Notes: generated by a model from the sequence alone, not told the origin. A stretch of 64,000 bases of DNA from CAYPPG01 sp964412555 (GCA_964412555.1 CAYPPG010000009.1:87785-151784), one strand, 5' to 3'. Positions 50,269-60,464 are shown, counted from the first letter of the stretch. A program made the numbers and translations.

Positions 50269-52890
50269 ATGAATCTTAAATCGAATGTGATTCGTAGTGG
50301 TATTTCTACCTTAGACGAAGTGTTGCAGGGAATACGCCTCGGTGATAATGTGGTTTGGCAGATCGAAGAACTGGATGATTATATCTTTTTTGCCCGTCCC
50401 TTTGCGGCAAAAGCTATTGAAGATGGTTTTCATTGTGTCTACCTGCGATTTGCCTCCCATGTTCCCATTCTGGAACCGATGCCAGGATTGGAAATTATCG
50501 AAGTTGACGCTTGGGCCGGATTCGATTACTTTAGCAGTGAGGTTCACCGAATTATCGAAGAAAAAGGCCGGCGCTGCTTTTATGTGTTCGACAATCTTTC
50601 CGCCCTGGTTGCGAAATGGGCAACGGATGAACTTCTTGCCAACTTTTTCCAAGTTACATGCCCTTTTCTCTTTGAACTCGACACCGTAGCCTATTTTGCA
50701 TTGAAACTCGGAAATCACCATGACCGCGCTGTCGCGCGAATTCGGGACACAACTCAATTATTGATCAACGTATATCAAACCAATGAAAAACGGTTCTTTC
50801 ATCCGCTGAAAGTGTGGGACCGTTATTCCTCGCAAATGTTCCTGCCACACGAAATTTCAAAAGATGAAATCATGCCGGTCTCCCATAGCGGTGATGCGGC
50901 GGCTATTACCGCCCGTGCCCGCAAACAGCCGCTTCGGGCTGGGGCCGATTCCACTGCACCATGGGAATCCGTATACCGGAAATTGGTGCAATATTATGAA
51001 GACGGTAAATGTGATACTTCTGAAAAACGGGAATGCATCTTTCTCAAACAAGAATTGACCAAGATGATTCTCGGGAGCCATCCGGAATTCACGCCTCTGG
51101 CTGAAAAATATTTAACCCTTGAGGATTTGTTCAACATCCGCAATCGAATTATCGGCTCAGGCCGTATTGGGGGAAAAGCGGCGGGAATGATCCTGGCGCG
51201 TTGTATACTTCAATTCGAGAAAGACGATTTCGATTTTTCTCAGGTGATGGACGACCATGATTCGTTTTACATCGGTTCCGATGTTTTTTTTACTTTCCTG
51301 GTCGATAACAATTTGTTCCGGCTTCGGTTGCAGTTATCCCGCGGGGCACAGATCTCACATGATGAATTCGAGGAAATTGAGCGCCGCTTTCTCATGGGAG
51401 TTTTCCCTCCTGAAATCATGGAACAATTCCAAAATATGCTGGAATACTTTGGTCAAGCTCCGATCATCGTTCGTTCCAGCAGTTTGTTGGAAGATAGTTT
51501 CGGCAATGCCTTTGCCGGAAAATACCGAAGTGAATTTTGCACCAACCAAGGATCTCCCGAAGACCGGATGGAAAATTTTCTGCATGCCGTGAAACTGGTG
51601 TATGCCAGCGCTCTGAATCCCGATGCGCTATCCTATCGCCGCAAACGGGGGCTTGACGAACGAGACGAACAAATGGCGTTGTTGGTGCAGCGTGTTTCCG
51701 GAATGCCTTATAAGCATTACTTTTTTCCTACTCTTGGGGGGGTTGGATTCTCTCACAATTTATATGCCTGGACGAATCGGATCGATCCCCAACAGGGAAT
51801 AATCCGCTTGGTGTTTGGACTGGGAACCCGTGCCGTAGACCGCACAGGCGGTGACTATCCACGTCTGATCGCTGTCAGTCATCCGGATTTGCGTCCGGAA
51901 CGAGGCGATCGTGTCATCAAATACTCGCAACGGGAAGTCGATGTTCTCGATTTTGAGGAAAACGATTTGGTTTCTCTCCCTGTGCCGGATATCATCGCAT
52001 CGGGAGATTATCCAAACTTGCATTTGTTTATATCCACCTTGAAAGATGGCTTTCTATCCGATCCCGTTTCTGCCTTTTTCGATCAGGACGCCGAATTCAT
52101 ATTGACTTTCAACAATCTCATTCAACGCACCGATCTCGTGAAGATTTTGGGGAAAATGCTTTCCAAATTAGAAAGTGCTTATGGTCACCCCGTCGATATC
52201 GAATTTACCTCATTTGTCGGTTCGAAAGGACAAATCCGGGTCAATCTTGTTCAATGCCGGCCGATGGGTGTTCCGGGTACGGAAGGGGAACCGGTTGAGC
52301 TCCCGGAGAATATCCCCGACGAGTCAGTGCTCTTTCGAGCCAATCACCTGGTATGCGGCGGGATCGTTTCCGATATTCGATACATTGTCTATATCGATCC
52401 CCAAAACTATTCATCCATGAGCGATCACGACAAAAAACAAATGGTTGGCCGAGTCGTTGGCCGGATCAACTCCCATCCTGCGATTCAAGAAGGCAAATGC
52501 ATCATGATGGGACCGGGCCGATGGGGCAGCAGCAATATCAATCTGGGAGTGAATGTTCGCTATGCGGAAATCAATAATACGTCCGTTCTCGTAGAAATGG
52601 CGCTGGAGGAAGCGGGACAGGTTCCGGAAGTCTCCTATGGAACCCATTTTTTCTTGGACCTTGTGGAAGCGCAAATTATCTACTTACCGGTTTATCCAAA
52701 CGATCCCACTTCGCAGTTCAATGAACCTTTTTTTCATTCCGCAGATAATAAATTGACAGAATTATTTCCGGATGCAGTAGAATACACTGATCTCATCCGC
52801 ATTATCGATATTCACACCGAGACGAATGGAAAATCAATGCAAGTCGTAGCCGATCCCCAAAACCAACAAGCGGTTTGTTACTTAGAATAG
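50269..52890 (+). CDS. KaiC-like domain fused to PEP-synthase N-terminal ATP-grasp domain
   Basis: 873 residues. Residues 1-210 resemble a RecA/KaiC fold (IRSGISTLDEVLQGIRLGDN, DYFSSEVHRIIEEKGRRCFY) but lack a Walker A lysine, so ATPase activity there is doubtful. From about 290 it is the PPDK/PEP synthase ATP-grasp: IGGKAAGMILARCILQFEKD, VRSSSLLEDSFGNAFAGKYR, VQRVSGMPYKHYF and GPGRWGSSNINLGVNVRYAE. The phosphohistidine and PEP-binding TIM-barrel domains are missing. Translational coupling with the GDH-like gene suggests a shared function, possibly nucleotide-dependent control of amino acid metabolism. Confidence 0.8.
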   Translation: MNLKSNVIRSGISTLDEVLQGIRLGDNVVWQIEELDDYIFFARPFAAKAIEDGFHCVYLRFASHVPILEPMPGLEIIEVDAWAGFDYFSSEVHRIIEEKGRRCFYVFDNLSALVAKWATDELLANFFQVTCPFLFELDTVAYFALKLGNHHDRAVARIRDTTQLLINVYQTNEKRFFHPLKVWDRYSSQMFLPHEISKDEIMPVSHSGDAAAITARARKQPLRAGADSTAPWESVYRKLVQYYEDGKCDTSEKRECIFLKQELTKMILGSHPEFTPLAEKYLTLEDLFNIRNRIIGSGRIGGKAAGMILARCILQFEKDDFDFSQVMDDHDSFYIGSDVFFTFLVDNNLFRLRLQLSRGAQISHDEFEEIERRFLMGVFPPEIMEQFQNMLEYFGQAPIIVRSSSLLEDSFGNAFAGKYRSEFCTNQGSPEDRMENFLHAVKLVYASALNPDALSYRRKRGLDERDEQMALLVQRVSGMPYKHYFFPTLGGVGFSHNLYAWTNRIDPQQGIIRLVFGLGTRAVDRTGGDYPRLIAVSHPDLRPERGDRVIKYSQREVDVLDFEENDLVSLPVPDIIASGDYPNLHLFISTLKDGFLSDPVSAFFDQDAEFILTFNNLIQRTDLVKILGKMLSKLESAYGHPVDIEFTSFVGSKGQIRVNLVQCRPMGVPGTEGEPVELPENIPDESVLFRANHLVCGGIVSDIRYIVYIDPQNYSSMSDHDKKQMVGRVVGRINSHPAIQEGKCIMMGPGRWGSSNINLGVNVRYAEINNTSVLVEMALEEAGQVPEVSYGTHFFLDLVEAQIIYLPVYPNDPTSQFNEPFFHSADNKLTELFPDAVEYTDLIRIIDIHTETNGKSMQVVADPQNQQAVCYLE

Positions 52891-52939
52891 CCGAGTCATA
52901 TTCCCAATATTTACAAGAAGCCGGTTGACCACTTCCATT

Positions 52940-54241
52940 TTATTTATTTTGCCGTAACACTTCTAAAATCTTTTCATAGCGCTGCCGGTAAATTGGTTTG
53001 TCGGGTTCCAGCCGCATGGCTTCACGCATTGCATCCAAACTTTCCTTGTGTTTCCCATTGATAAAATAAGCTTGAGAAAGACAGTTATAATCAAGAGCCG
53101 TTTTCTCGGTTTGGATCACGTTTTTCATCAATTCCAAAGCCTTCAGCGGTTCGCGGTGTGTCCGTAAATAGACCCGTGCCAACATTTGTTTGGCTTTGAT
53201 GCTGTCCGATTGCTGCTGAAGCGCTTTTTTTAGATATCGTTCCGCTTCCAACCATTGTTTCTGTGCTGCCAGCGTGATTCCCATTCCCAATACATATCGA
53301 AAATCGTCAGGATTGATTGCCAGAAGTTCACCGAAAAGCATATTGGCTTTGTCATGTTTCCCCTGCTTTTGATACAAATGAGCCAAATGAAAACGGGCTA
53401 GTTCATTTTTTGAATCAAGGGCTAATGCTCTCAGGAAATGAGATTCCGCTTTTTGATCGCGGCGTTGTTGATAAAAAATGGTTCCTGCCTCGACGTAGGT
53501 TTGTGCCAATGTTGAGGCGGCTGTTTGTTCATCGTTGATGGGTTCTTCCAATTGATCTAAAAGTTCTGATTCTTCGTCTTTTTTTTGTTGAAATTTTTTC
53601 AACATTTCTTTGGCTTTTTCCGCATTCCCCTGCTTGCGATAAATATTCGATAGCAAGTAATAAGGCTCGGGATACCGTGTATCCAGCTGAATCGTGATTT
53701 GTGCTTCCTTGATCGCTTCCTCCAGACGGTCTTCGTCGAGATAGCGTTCCCCGAGATAATAATGAGCGGAGGCATCTTCCGGATTATTCTCGATGGCTCG
53801 TTGAAACGCTTTGCGGGCTTCCTCCATTCGATTCAGTTGCACCAACGCCAGCCCCAACCGCTCATTTGCTCGTGGGAACTCGGAATCCAATTCGAGAGTT
53901 CTTTCATACCATTCCACTGTTTCTTCAAACATGCTCTGCCGGGAATACATGAACGCGACCAACGAAGTGATATCCGCATGATACGGTTCAATCGCCAATC
54001 CCTTTTGAAACATATCGATCGCTTCCGGAAACTGACTGAACCGATGGTATACATTTCCCATCAAAAAATAGGAAGGTGCATAGTGCGGAAAAGCCTCCAA
54101 TACCTCCTCGGCGATCTCGAGAGAACGGGGAAGAACATTCTCCGTCGTGATTTCCTCACTCGCGTGAAGAGATAGCGGGATCAAGACAAGAGTATACACG
54201 GACGCAATGACGATTTGAAAACGGAATGTGATTCCACGCAT
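52940..54241 (-). CDS. exported TPR protein
   Basis: 433 residues from the ATG at 54241, preceded by TTGGAG. TTG at 54256 is inside the ribosome-binding site. Signal peptide MRGITFRFQIVIASVYTLVL ending near LSLHASE. About ten TPR units, e.g. APSYFLMGNVYHRFSQFPEA, PRANERLGLALVQLNRMEEA, PEPYYLLSNIYRKQGNAEKA and LARFHLAHLYQKQGKHDKAN. A lower-complexity insert lies around residue 235 (KKDEESELLDQLEEPINDEQ). It may be part of cell-envelope assembly. Confidence 0.87.
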   Translation of the reverse strand: MRGITFRFQIVIASVYTLVLIPLSLHASEEITTENVLPRSLEIAEEVLEAFPHYAPSYFLMGNVYHRFSQFPEAIDMFQKGLAIEPYHADITSLVAFMYSRQSMFEETVEWYERTLELDSEFPRANERLGLALVQLNRMEEARKAFQRAIENNPEDASAHYYLGERYLDEDRLEEAIKEAQITIQLDTRYPEPYYLLSNIYRKQGNAEKAKEMLKKFQQKKDEESELLDQLEEPINDEQTAASTLAQTYVEAGTIFYQQRRDQKAESHFLRALALDSKNELARFHLAHLYQKQGKHDKANMLFGELLAINPDDFRYVLGMGITLAAQKQWLEAERYLKKALQQQSDSIKAKQMLARVYLRTHREPLKALELMKNVIQTEKTALDYNCLSQAYFINGKHKESLDAMREAMRLEPDKPIYRQRYEKILEVLRQNK

Positions 54242-54335
54242 GACGGCAAACTCCAATGTTACAATGTTGATTCATGTGTATAAATATATTTCCAGTCATT
54301 TGACATCGAGTCAATATACGTTCAGATACAGTAAC

Positions 54336-54380
54336 GCCGCCGTCTCGGCGGCATGTGGGAGATGCCGGCAGGATGCCGGC
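54336..54380. repeat. REP-like palindrome pair
   Basis: GCCGCCGTCTCGGCGGC (54336-54352) and GCCGGCAGGATGCCGGC (54364-54380), the same pair as at 7799-7843 in opposite order. It lies in the divergent region before the YbaB gene. Confidence 0.8.
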
Positions 54381-54478
54381 GATACGTTATAGGAACGAAT
54401 CAGGTGGCAATCGCTGGACATTGAGTTACAATACTCGTAATCCGAATTCCAAGCGAAACCGAAAGCGAGGAGAATACG

Positions 54479-54811
54479 ATGAAAGGTCTAGGAAATCTCG
54501 GTAATATTGCATCGATGGTCAAACAAGCCCAACAGATGCAAAAGAAACTGGGCGAAGTGCAGGAAGAACTGGAACGGGAAGAAATCACCGTTTCCTCCGG
54601 TGGCGGGATGGTAACCGTCAAAATGAATGGGAAACAAAAAGTGACGGATATAAAAATCGAACCGGCAGTTGTCAATCCGGAAGACATTCAAATGCTGGAA
54701 GACCTGATTCTTGTCGCCATGAACGAAGCCCAGGACCGCGTTCAAGAAATGGTCAAGGAACGCATGACGGCGTTGACCGGAGGTCTCTCGATTCCCGGCA
54801 TTACATCATGA
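54479..54811 (+). CDS. ybaB: YbaB/EbfC nucleoid-associated protein
   Basis: 110 residues. AGGAG precedes the ATG. The fold is typical: LGNIASMVKQAQQMQKKLGE, VQEELEREEITVSSGGGMVT and VKMNGKQKVTDIKIEPAVVN, ending with LEDLILVAMNEAQDRVQEMV. These dimeric proteins bind DNA and commonly lie before recR, as here, with stop and start overlapping by four bases. Confidence 0.95.
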   Translation: MKGLGNLGNIASMVKQAQQMQKKLGEVQEELEREEITVSSGGGMVTVKMNGKQKVTDIKIEPAVVNPEDIQMLEDLILVAMNEAQDRVQEMVKERMTALTGGLSIPGITS

Positions 54812-55431
54812 AACAGCAAAACGGTTTCGAACATCGTCCCTTATCCATCCCCGCCGTCGAAGCCGTCGTCAAGCAGCTCGCCAAATTACCTGGTATCGGC
54901 CCTCGCATGGCGCAACGGTTGACATTTGCGCTTCTGAAACGGGATAAGAAGGATATCGAGCAATTGACTCAGGCTCTTACATCACTGGCAAACGATGTAC
55001 TTCGATGTTCCACGTGCGGCAACTATGCACAAACCGATCCCTGTCCCATTTGTAAAGGTGAAGGTCGTGATTCCTCCGTTCTTTGCATTGTGGAACAACC
55101 ACAGGATGTTCAAGCCATCGAACGAACCGGTAAATTCAACGGTCTTTATCATATCCTTGGTGCTGCACTTTCACCGATCGACGGCATCGGACCGGAAGAA
55201 ATCGGTGTCAACAAACTGTTACAACGCCTGAAAGGACCGATAGAAGAAGTGATTCTCGCCACGAATCCCACCATGGAAGGTGATGCAACCGCACTCTATT
55301 TGCAGGAAGTTATCAAACCACTCGGTGTAAGAGTCACGCGCATCGCCCGCGGTCTTCCATCCGGCAGCGATCTGGAATACGCCGATGAAACCACTCTTGC
55401 CATGGCATTCTCCTCCCGCACGCAACTATAA
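54808..55431 (+). CDS. recR: recombination mediator RecR
   Basis: 207 residues, close to the usual 200. The N-terminal HhH is LPGIGPRMAQRLTFALLKRD. The zinc finger is CSTCGNYAQTDPCPICKGEG (four cysteines). The Toprim domain follows: CIVEQPQDVQAIERTGKFNG, YHILGAALSPIDGIGPEEIG and EVILATNPTMEGDATALYLQ. It loads RecA with RecF and RecO on gapped DNA. Coupled to ybaB. C-terminus GSDLEYADETTLAMAFSSRT is the Walker-like signature of RecR. Confidence 0.96.
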   Translation: MKQQNGFEHRPLSIPAVEAVVKQLAKLPGIGPRMAQRLTFALLKRDKKDIEQLTQALTSLANDVLRCSTCGNYAQTDPCPICKGEGRDSSVLCIVEQPQDVQAIERTGKFNGLYHILGAALSPIDGIGPEEIGVNKLLQRLKGPIEEVILATNPTMEGDATALYLQEVIKPLGVRVTRIARGLPSGSDLEYADETTLAMAFSSRTQL

Positions 55432-55458
55432 ATGATACTTGCCCTTGCCGTTTTGTAA

Positions 55459-56235
55459 TCAAAGCCGGCGAATTTCAAATCCTCCCCCCACTTCGATTGT
55501 AGCGCCTGTTGAAAAATCAAAATATCCCTGCGAAATGGCGCTGACTGCCTTGCCGACGTCTTCCGATTGCCCCCAGCGTCTTTGAGGTGTCAATCCTTCT
55601 GAGATCAATTTTTCATATTTTTCAGTCACAACCGACGTCATATCCGTCGCGATTACACCGGGTTGAATTTCATACACCAATATATCCTCTTCCGCCAACC
55701 GGTCGGCATATAGTTTTACTGCCATCGAAAGCCCCGCTTTTGACAAACAATACTCTCCGCGATTGATGGAAGAGGTATAGGCGGAAATAGATGTCACAAA
55801 TACAATGCGTCCCCGCTCTATCACATTTTTCTTTCGCAGTTCGATCATCTTTTTTGCGGCATATTGTGTGAGAAAAAAAGGACCGGTCAAATTGGTGTCC
55901 ATTACGTATCGATAACTTTCTTCCGGCATCTCTAATAAATCCGCCCGCACTTTCGGAGCCACACCGGCATTGTTGACGAGTAAATCCAACCGGCCGAATC
56001 GCTCAATCGCTCCAAACACCAACTTCATATGGTCTTCGTGGTTCGATACATCAGCTTGAAGAATTTCCGCTCGTCTCCCCGTTTCTTTGACTCGTCTTCG
56101 TGTTTCTTCCGCTGCCTCTTTATTTCCGGCGTAATTTACAAGAATATCATAACCGGCCTTCGCGACCTCGATAGCGATACCACGGCCGATTCCCCGGCTG
56201 GAACCGGTAATCAGGGCACAGGGATTATTTGACAT
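55459..56235 (-). CDS. short-chain dehydrogenase/3-oxoacyl-ACP reductase-like
   Basis: 258 residues. GAGGAG precedes the ATG. NAD(P) motif ALITGSSRGIGRGIAIEVAK, NNAGVAP, catalytic set Ser (VTSISAYTSS), Tyr-x-x-x-Lys (YCLSKAGL) and the VYEIQPGVIATDMT strand. It resembles FabG-like oxidoreductases, probably of fatty acid or polyol type. No fatty acid genes are adjacent. Convergent with recR. Confidence 0.88.
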   Translation of the reverse strand: MSNNPCALITGSSRGIGRGIAIEVAKAGYDILVNYAGNKEAAEETRRRVKETGRRAEILQADVSNHEDHMKLVFGAIERFGRLDLLVNNAGVAPKVRADLLEMPEESYRYVMDTNLTGPFFLTQYAAKKMIELRKKNVIERGRIVFVTSISAYTSSINRGEYCLSKAGLSMAVKLYADRLAEEDILVYEIQPGVIATDMTSVVTEKYEKLISEGLTPQRRWGQSEDVGKAVSAISQGYFDFSTGATIEVGGGFEIRRL

Positions 56236-56317
56236 GAAGAATGCTCCTCTTTTAGCGGTGTAATAGTTTTTTCCAAAACTGTATTACTGATATCTCACCG
56301 GCAGTTTTAATCGTATC

Positions 56318-56341
56318 GCTGGCATCCTGCCGGCTCTTTTT
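56318..56341. terminator. REP-like hairpin with T-tract
   Basis: GCTGGCATCCTGCCGGC (56318-56334) is an imperfect member of the GCCGGCA/TGCCGGC family followed by TCTTTTTT on the plus strand. It could function as a bidirectional or plus-strand terminator; gene-free around 56236-56462. Confidence 0.5.
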
Positions 56342-56462
56342 TCTGAACTATATATTATCTCATTGTACGAAAAGAAAGAATATGAATAAAGAGGATGATG
56401 CAAACGGAATCTACAATTCAACTTACTTTGAAGAGGATCGAGATAGGGAATATCTAAACCGC

Positions 56463-57812
56463 TTATTCTGTATGTGTAGTATCGGCCGTATCAGTGCTCG
56501 CTTTCAACGAAGGCAACAGAAACGCCAACATGAGGAGCACAGCAATCGCCAAAAAACCAGTGACTAAATAAGGATGTCTTTCCGTCCATGGAACCGGTTC
56601 TTCTTCGGTGATTAACTCATGAATTTCCCCCAATTCAACAGTCTCCAAAACCGCTTCATCCAAATCCGGCATTGAACGAGCTAGATCATACGATGGGGGT
56701 TGGGTGTCCTCGTTTCCACCAAATAACCGGTACTGCTTCTCCGGCTCTGCTTTAAAAATCAAGCGGCAGGGAGAGCAAGTAATAGAAATCTCCTCGATAT
56801 CCAAAGGAGGATTGTCTTCATTCTGAATCCTTATTTGTATATACCGGTAACCGGATTGTTTTCTCAACGCCATCCTTAGTCGTTCTACTTTCATGTCATC
56901 CTGCCAGATGCGATATATCTCTCCCCGTTGAATCAATTTCCACGGCGTTTCCAACGTTTCCTCCCGCCAACTTTCCTCCATTTGCTGCGAATGAGTCTCC
57001 GTCAAACTGTTTCGCCCGTATACTTGATACTCCCTATAGAAGTTGGGATCGCTGACAGCCAAAGACACTTCATACAGAGGAAGATTTCGGTATCCCAAAT
57101 CCAAATCGACAATCGTTTCTGTCGTTCCATGAATGTCCTGTTGAACGATGGGGACGGGAATTAGTTGATTTTCATCGATAATTTCCGTATGAATGGTTCG
57201 TATGGAATGAATCGAGATTTTTTCCGGATCATCTTTCATATTATAGACTGTCAACCGCAAAAACCGAAAAGTATTCAACGGGAAAACAAGGAGATCTTCT
57301 TCATAATGGTGTCCATGAAGTTTCATATCGAACAAATACAGATCCTCTGCGATGATTTCCCACTTTTCACCATCATTGCCTCCTTCCAAGAGGACTCTCC
57401 GGCGATAATTTCCACCGGACAGTTCAACCCGTAACTGATTTTTCGGAGTCATTTTTCCATAATCCAAAACCACGCGTGCGTATTGGTTCGGAATATAGGT
57501 TTCATTCAGCCGCTGTACAGGTGTTTCGATGATTTTTACTTCCGGTTCATCCAGACAATCCATCAGATGCGGTACCAGCTGGTTTACCGAATCGACAATC
57601 CGTACATCGACGGGGAATTGCTTACAACGATCAAACACCTCAGGAGAAATTGGTAATTCTACGAATTGGCCTAAAACATCATCTGTTTGAACTTCCGCAT
57701 ACCACTCCCATCCTTTTGGATCCATTTCCGCTGCAGAGACCGGCATTAATCTCATCTCTATATACAACACAATAAGTAGAAAACAAAATGGATAGGTTCC
57801 TATTCGATTCAT
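56463..57812 (-). CDS. DUF3999 family protein
   Basis: 449 residues from the ATG at 57812 (GAGGTGAAAG upstream); the frame open from 57932 lies in the next gene's tail. Signal peptide MNRIGTYPFCFLLIVLYIEM, then a beta-rich region with FVELPISPEVFDRCKQFPVD and VNQLVPHLMDCLDEPEVKII, DUF3999 features, and a C-terminal transmembrane helix PYLVTGFLAIAVLLMLAFLL. The adjacent upstream gene is DUF2339, a pairing seen in many bacteria. Function unknown; a membrane-associated periplasmic complex is plausible. Confidence 0.8.
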   Translation of the reverse strand: MNRIGTYPFCFLLIVLYIEMRLMPVSAAEMDPKGWEWYAEVQTDDVLGQFVELPISPEVFDRCKQFPVDVRIVDSVNQLVPHLMDCLDEPEVKIIETPVQRLNETYIPNQYARVVLDYGKMTPKNQLRVELSGGNYRRRVLLEGGNDGEKWEIIAEDLYLFDMKLHGHHYEEDLLVFPLNTFRFLRLTVYNMKDDPEKISIHSIRTIHTEIIDENQLIPVPIVQQDIHGTTETIVDLDLGYRNLPLYEVSLAVSDPNFYREYQVYGRNSLTETHSQQMEESWREETLETPWKLIQRGEIYRIWQDDMKVERLRMALRKQSGYRYIQIRIQNEDNPPLDIEEISITCSPCRLIFKAEPEKQYRLFGGNEDTQPPSYDLARSMPDLDEAVLETVELGEIHELITEEEPVPWTERHPYLVTGFLAIAVLLMLAFLLPSLKASTDTADTTHTE

Positions 57813-57858
57813 CACTTTCACCTCTGTTCCCGAAAACTGAGAAAACAACTTACACCTC

Positions 57859-60201
57859 TTACGCTTCTTTATCATACCTTGATACTTCCTCATCTTCCTC
57901 CAACAGCAATTTCGCGTATCTCTGATACACATAACCGGCGACGATCAATAGTATCCCACATGCACCGAATGACAAAATCCGAAACACCGGTTGCACGACA
58001 CTCATATCCAGAATGAAAATCTTGAATATCGTTATTCCGAAAAGGAAGAAACCGAGAATCCGCCGGTATTTCTTACGGCTTTTGAGTCCCCAAAAAATCA
58101 ATCCCAGCGCATAGAGACTCCATAGCGAAGAAATAAATCCATGCTGATGCATGGGCGATAAACTTTCAAACGAATTCGTCCAGCTGATGATCTCAATAGT
58201 CGTAAATATGACAAGAAGAAAATGGATGACCACTTCCTGAGCCGTGCAAAACGTATGCTTCAAGGCGGAAACGCTTTGTGGAAATTCGAGCCGGCGGAAT
58301 TGATAGACTCCATACGCCATCGATCCGGCGAAAACCAATCGAGCCAAGTAGGGATGAAAGAAAAACGGAATCGCATGATGGGGCCATTCATGTAGAAAGG
58401 CCACAATCACGACCAGCAAACCGACACCGTAAGCGATATAGGCAAGAGGTAAACAAATCGTAAATCCCTTCCGGCGAATCAGTTCCACGAACACCAGTGG
58501 AATCAAAGACCATAGTATAATCAAGGAGGTATCCTGCAATAAATGAGTGGTCTTGGTCCCAAGTTGATCTTCTTGTACCCACCAATAGGTGAACACTTCA
58601 TTATGCAATAGTGTACACAGTAGAAAAATAGCCGCTAAGAGACTGACGGCAGGGATGTACTTCCATGGCTCATTCTTCAAAATATCATTTTTATTTTGAA
58701 AATATGCGCTTGCGAATCCGGCTGCTATCACGACACACCAGGAGCCGAACGGCCGGTTGAGCACCGGTATGAACTCCAGTTCATGCAGAGGCAATCGCGC
58801 CAACAAAGCCGCGGCTGCAAGAATCAAAGCAAGAAACGAAAATGCCTGCATGGTTTTATGTTCAAATCGCAATCCGACGTAGGCGAACAAAACCGCTTCA
58901 AGCCCCCATGCAATCGGTAATCCGTAAAATTGCAAATGAATCGGCAAAGCCACCGTTACCAAAACCAGGGCAGCCACCAGTAAAGAACCTGTGGTTCGCC
59001 GGTCTTCCTGGCATCGCTGAATCCATATTCGATAAATCCCCAACAAGATTGCAGCCTGCCCCAGTACGACAAAACCCAACGCCGTCCGATGGTCATCGAT
59101 CAATAAAAAGTAGTAATTCACAAACGCAAAGAAGATAACAAGAATGATCAGCCGGAAACTTTCACTCGTCGCCGGTACCCGCTTGATCATCGAACGCAGA
59201 AGGGGAAGAATCAGGAACAGAAAATAAAAGAGTGTCCCGAATCCGAGCGCGATCATTAACTGAGAATCATCATAAAACTTCGAAACGCGCCAAGTGAAGT
59301 ATACACAAGCGGTCCCGACGAAAGCCATTACATTCACTTCCCGCCATTGCTTGAAAAATGCGCACCCCATCGCTATCAAATCCAGAATTGTGATGTAGGT
59401 AAACAACGCCACCGGATGATTGCCACCTGCAGAAAAAAGAAACGGACTCAAAAATCCACCAAGCTGGCCGATCAAACACAAGATCCAAGTATCGTGAACC
59501 ACCGCCAATGCAACTGCCAAAGCCGTAACCAATACAGACAGAGTGAATGCTATGCTTGGATTGATCAGTTCGTATACTTGAAAGGAGAAGAAAATACACA
59601 CATAGAAAATCGCGATTCCGCCGCCGGACAAAGTGTGGAACAAAATGTTGTATCCCTTTCGTCGTGCCTGTTCTCCAATGACCAAAGATGCGATTCCGGC
59701 AATCGTTCCGATACACACCCGCCCCAATGGTCCGATCCAATTGTTGTCATAGGCATATTTTAAAAAGAACGCCAACGAGAAAATGACCAAAACAATTCCA
59801 ACCCAATTCAGCCACTTTGAACCCAGCGCCATCTCCAACGACATCGCTTCTTTGGCTTTTTCCACTTTTGATACTTTCGGTGGGGAAGAATCTAGGGGGG
59901 ATTTCTGAACTTCTTGTTTCTCGAGAGGTATTTGAGGAGGAAATTCACTTGCCTTCCTTTTTTCTTCCGGTTCTGAAGGCATTTTGCTTTCTGGTGCACT
60001 TACCGGTTGTGTGATGTATTGTTGTGACGGTTCACTTGTGGATCTCGTGCTGCTTTCTCTTTGTTGTGCATTCACTTTTCTCTCTAAAAAGTACAGTCTT
60101 TGTTCCAATCTACGAACTCGAAGAAACGCAAGCAATCCCAAAATCGCTCCCACAGGCAATGATAAGACAATCAGAACGACGATGATCGCAAGAAATTCCA
60201 T
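57859..60201 (-). CDS. DUF2339 multi-spanning membrane protein
   Basis: 780 residues. A first helix (FLAIIVVLIVLSLPVGAILG) is followed by a charged linker with coiled-coil and Ser/Pro-rich part (residues 35-120). From KWLNWVGIVLVIFSLAFFLK onwards there are about 20 hydrophobic segments, the DUF2339 signature (GSKWLNWVGxVLVxxGLAFFLKY). The C-terminus is charged (LLLEEDEEVSRYDKEA). It lies 47 bases before the DUF3999 gene and is probably co-transcribed with it. Role unknown. Confidence 0.87.
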   Translation of the reverse strand: MEFLAIIVVLIVLSLPVGAILGLLAFLRVRRLEQRLYFLERKVNAQQRESSTRSTSEPSQQYITQPVSAPESKMPSEPEEKRKASEFPPQIPLEKQEVQKSPLDSSPPKVSKVEKAKEAMSLEMALGSKWLNWVGIVLVIFSLAFFLKYAYDNNWIGPLGRVCIGTIAGIASLVIGEQARRKGYNILFHTLSGGGIAIFYVCIFFSFQVYELINPSIAFTLSVLVTALAVALAVVHDTWILCLIGQLGGFLSPFLFSAGGNHPVALFTYITILDLIAMGCAFFKQWREVNVMAFVGTACVYFTWRVSKFYDDSQLMIALGFGTLFYFLFLILPLLRSMIKRVPATSESFRLIILVIFFAFVNYYFLLIDDHRTALGFVVLGQAAILLGIYRIWIQRCQEDRRTTGSLLVAALVLVTVALPIHLQFYGLPIAWGLEAVLFAYVGLRFEHKTMQAFSFLALILAAAALLARLPLHELEFIPVLNRPFGSWCVVIAAGFASAYFQNKNDILKNEPWKYIPAVSLLAAIFLLCTLLHNEVFTYWWVQEDQLGTKTTHLLQDTSLIILWSLIPLVFVELIRRKGFTICLPLAYIAYGVGLLVVIVAFLHEWPHHAIPFFFHPYLARLVFAGSMAYGVYQFRRLEFPQSVSALKHTFCTAQEVVIHFLLVIFTTIEIISWTNSFESLSPMHQHGFISSLWSLYALGLIFWGLKSRKKYRRILGFFLFGITIFKIFILDMSVVQPVFRILSFGACGILLIVAGYVYQRYAKLLLEEDEEVSRYDKEA

Positions 60202-60272
60202 ATTATCATCTCACTTTCTTTCCGCACATACTATTGTGCCGACTTTCACTCCAGAATAAAGAATACTGGAGC

Positions 60273-60295
60273 GCGGGCATCCCTGCCCGCATTTT
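60273..60295. repeat. GCGGGCA/TGCCCGC palindrome
   Basis: GCGGGCATCCCTGCCCGC (60273-60290) followed by ATTTTT: a GC-rich inverted repeat different in base from the GCCGGCA family but of the same size. Otherwise 60202-60464 shows no gene. Confidence 0.7.
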
Positions 60296-60464
60296 TCAGC
60301 GCATTCATTAACCTATACACGTTCCACTCAATTGAATACAATTCTTTCCCATAAGATTATTACAATCTATACTGTCGACATCTTAATTGTTTATATGTAA
60401 ACTATATCACCAAATCTAAAATCTGCCAAGTATTTACTCAAAATTTTTGAATTCTCTTTACAAT

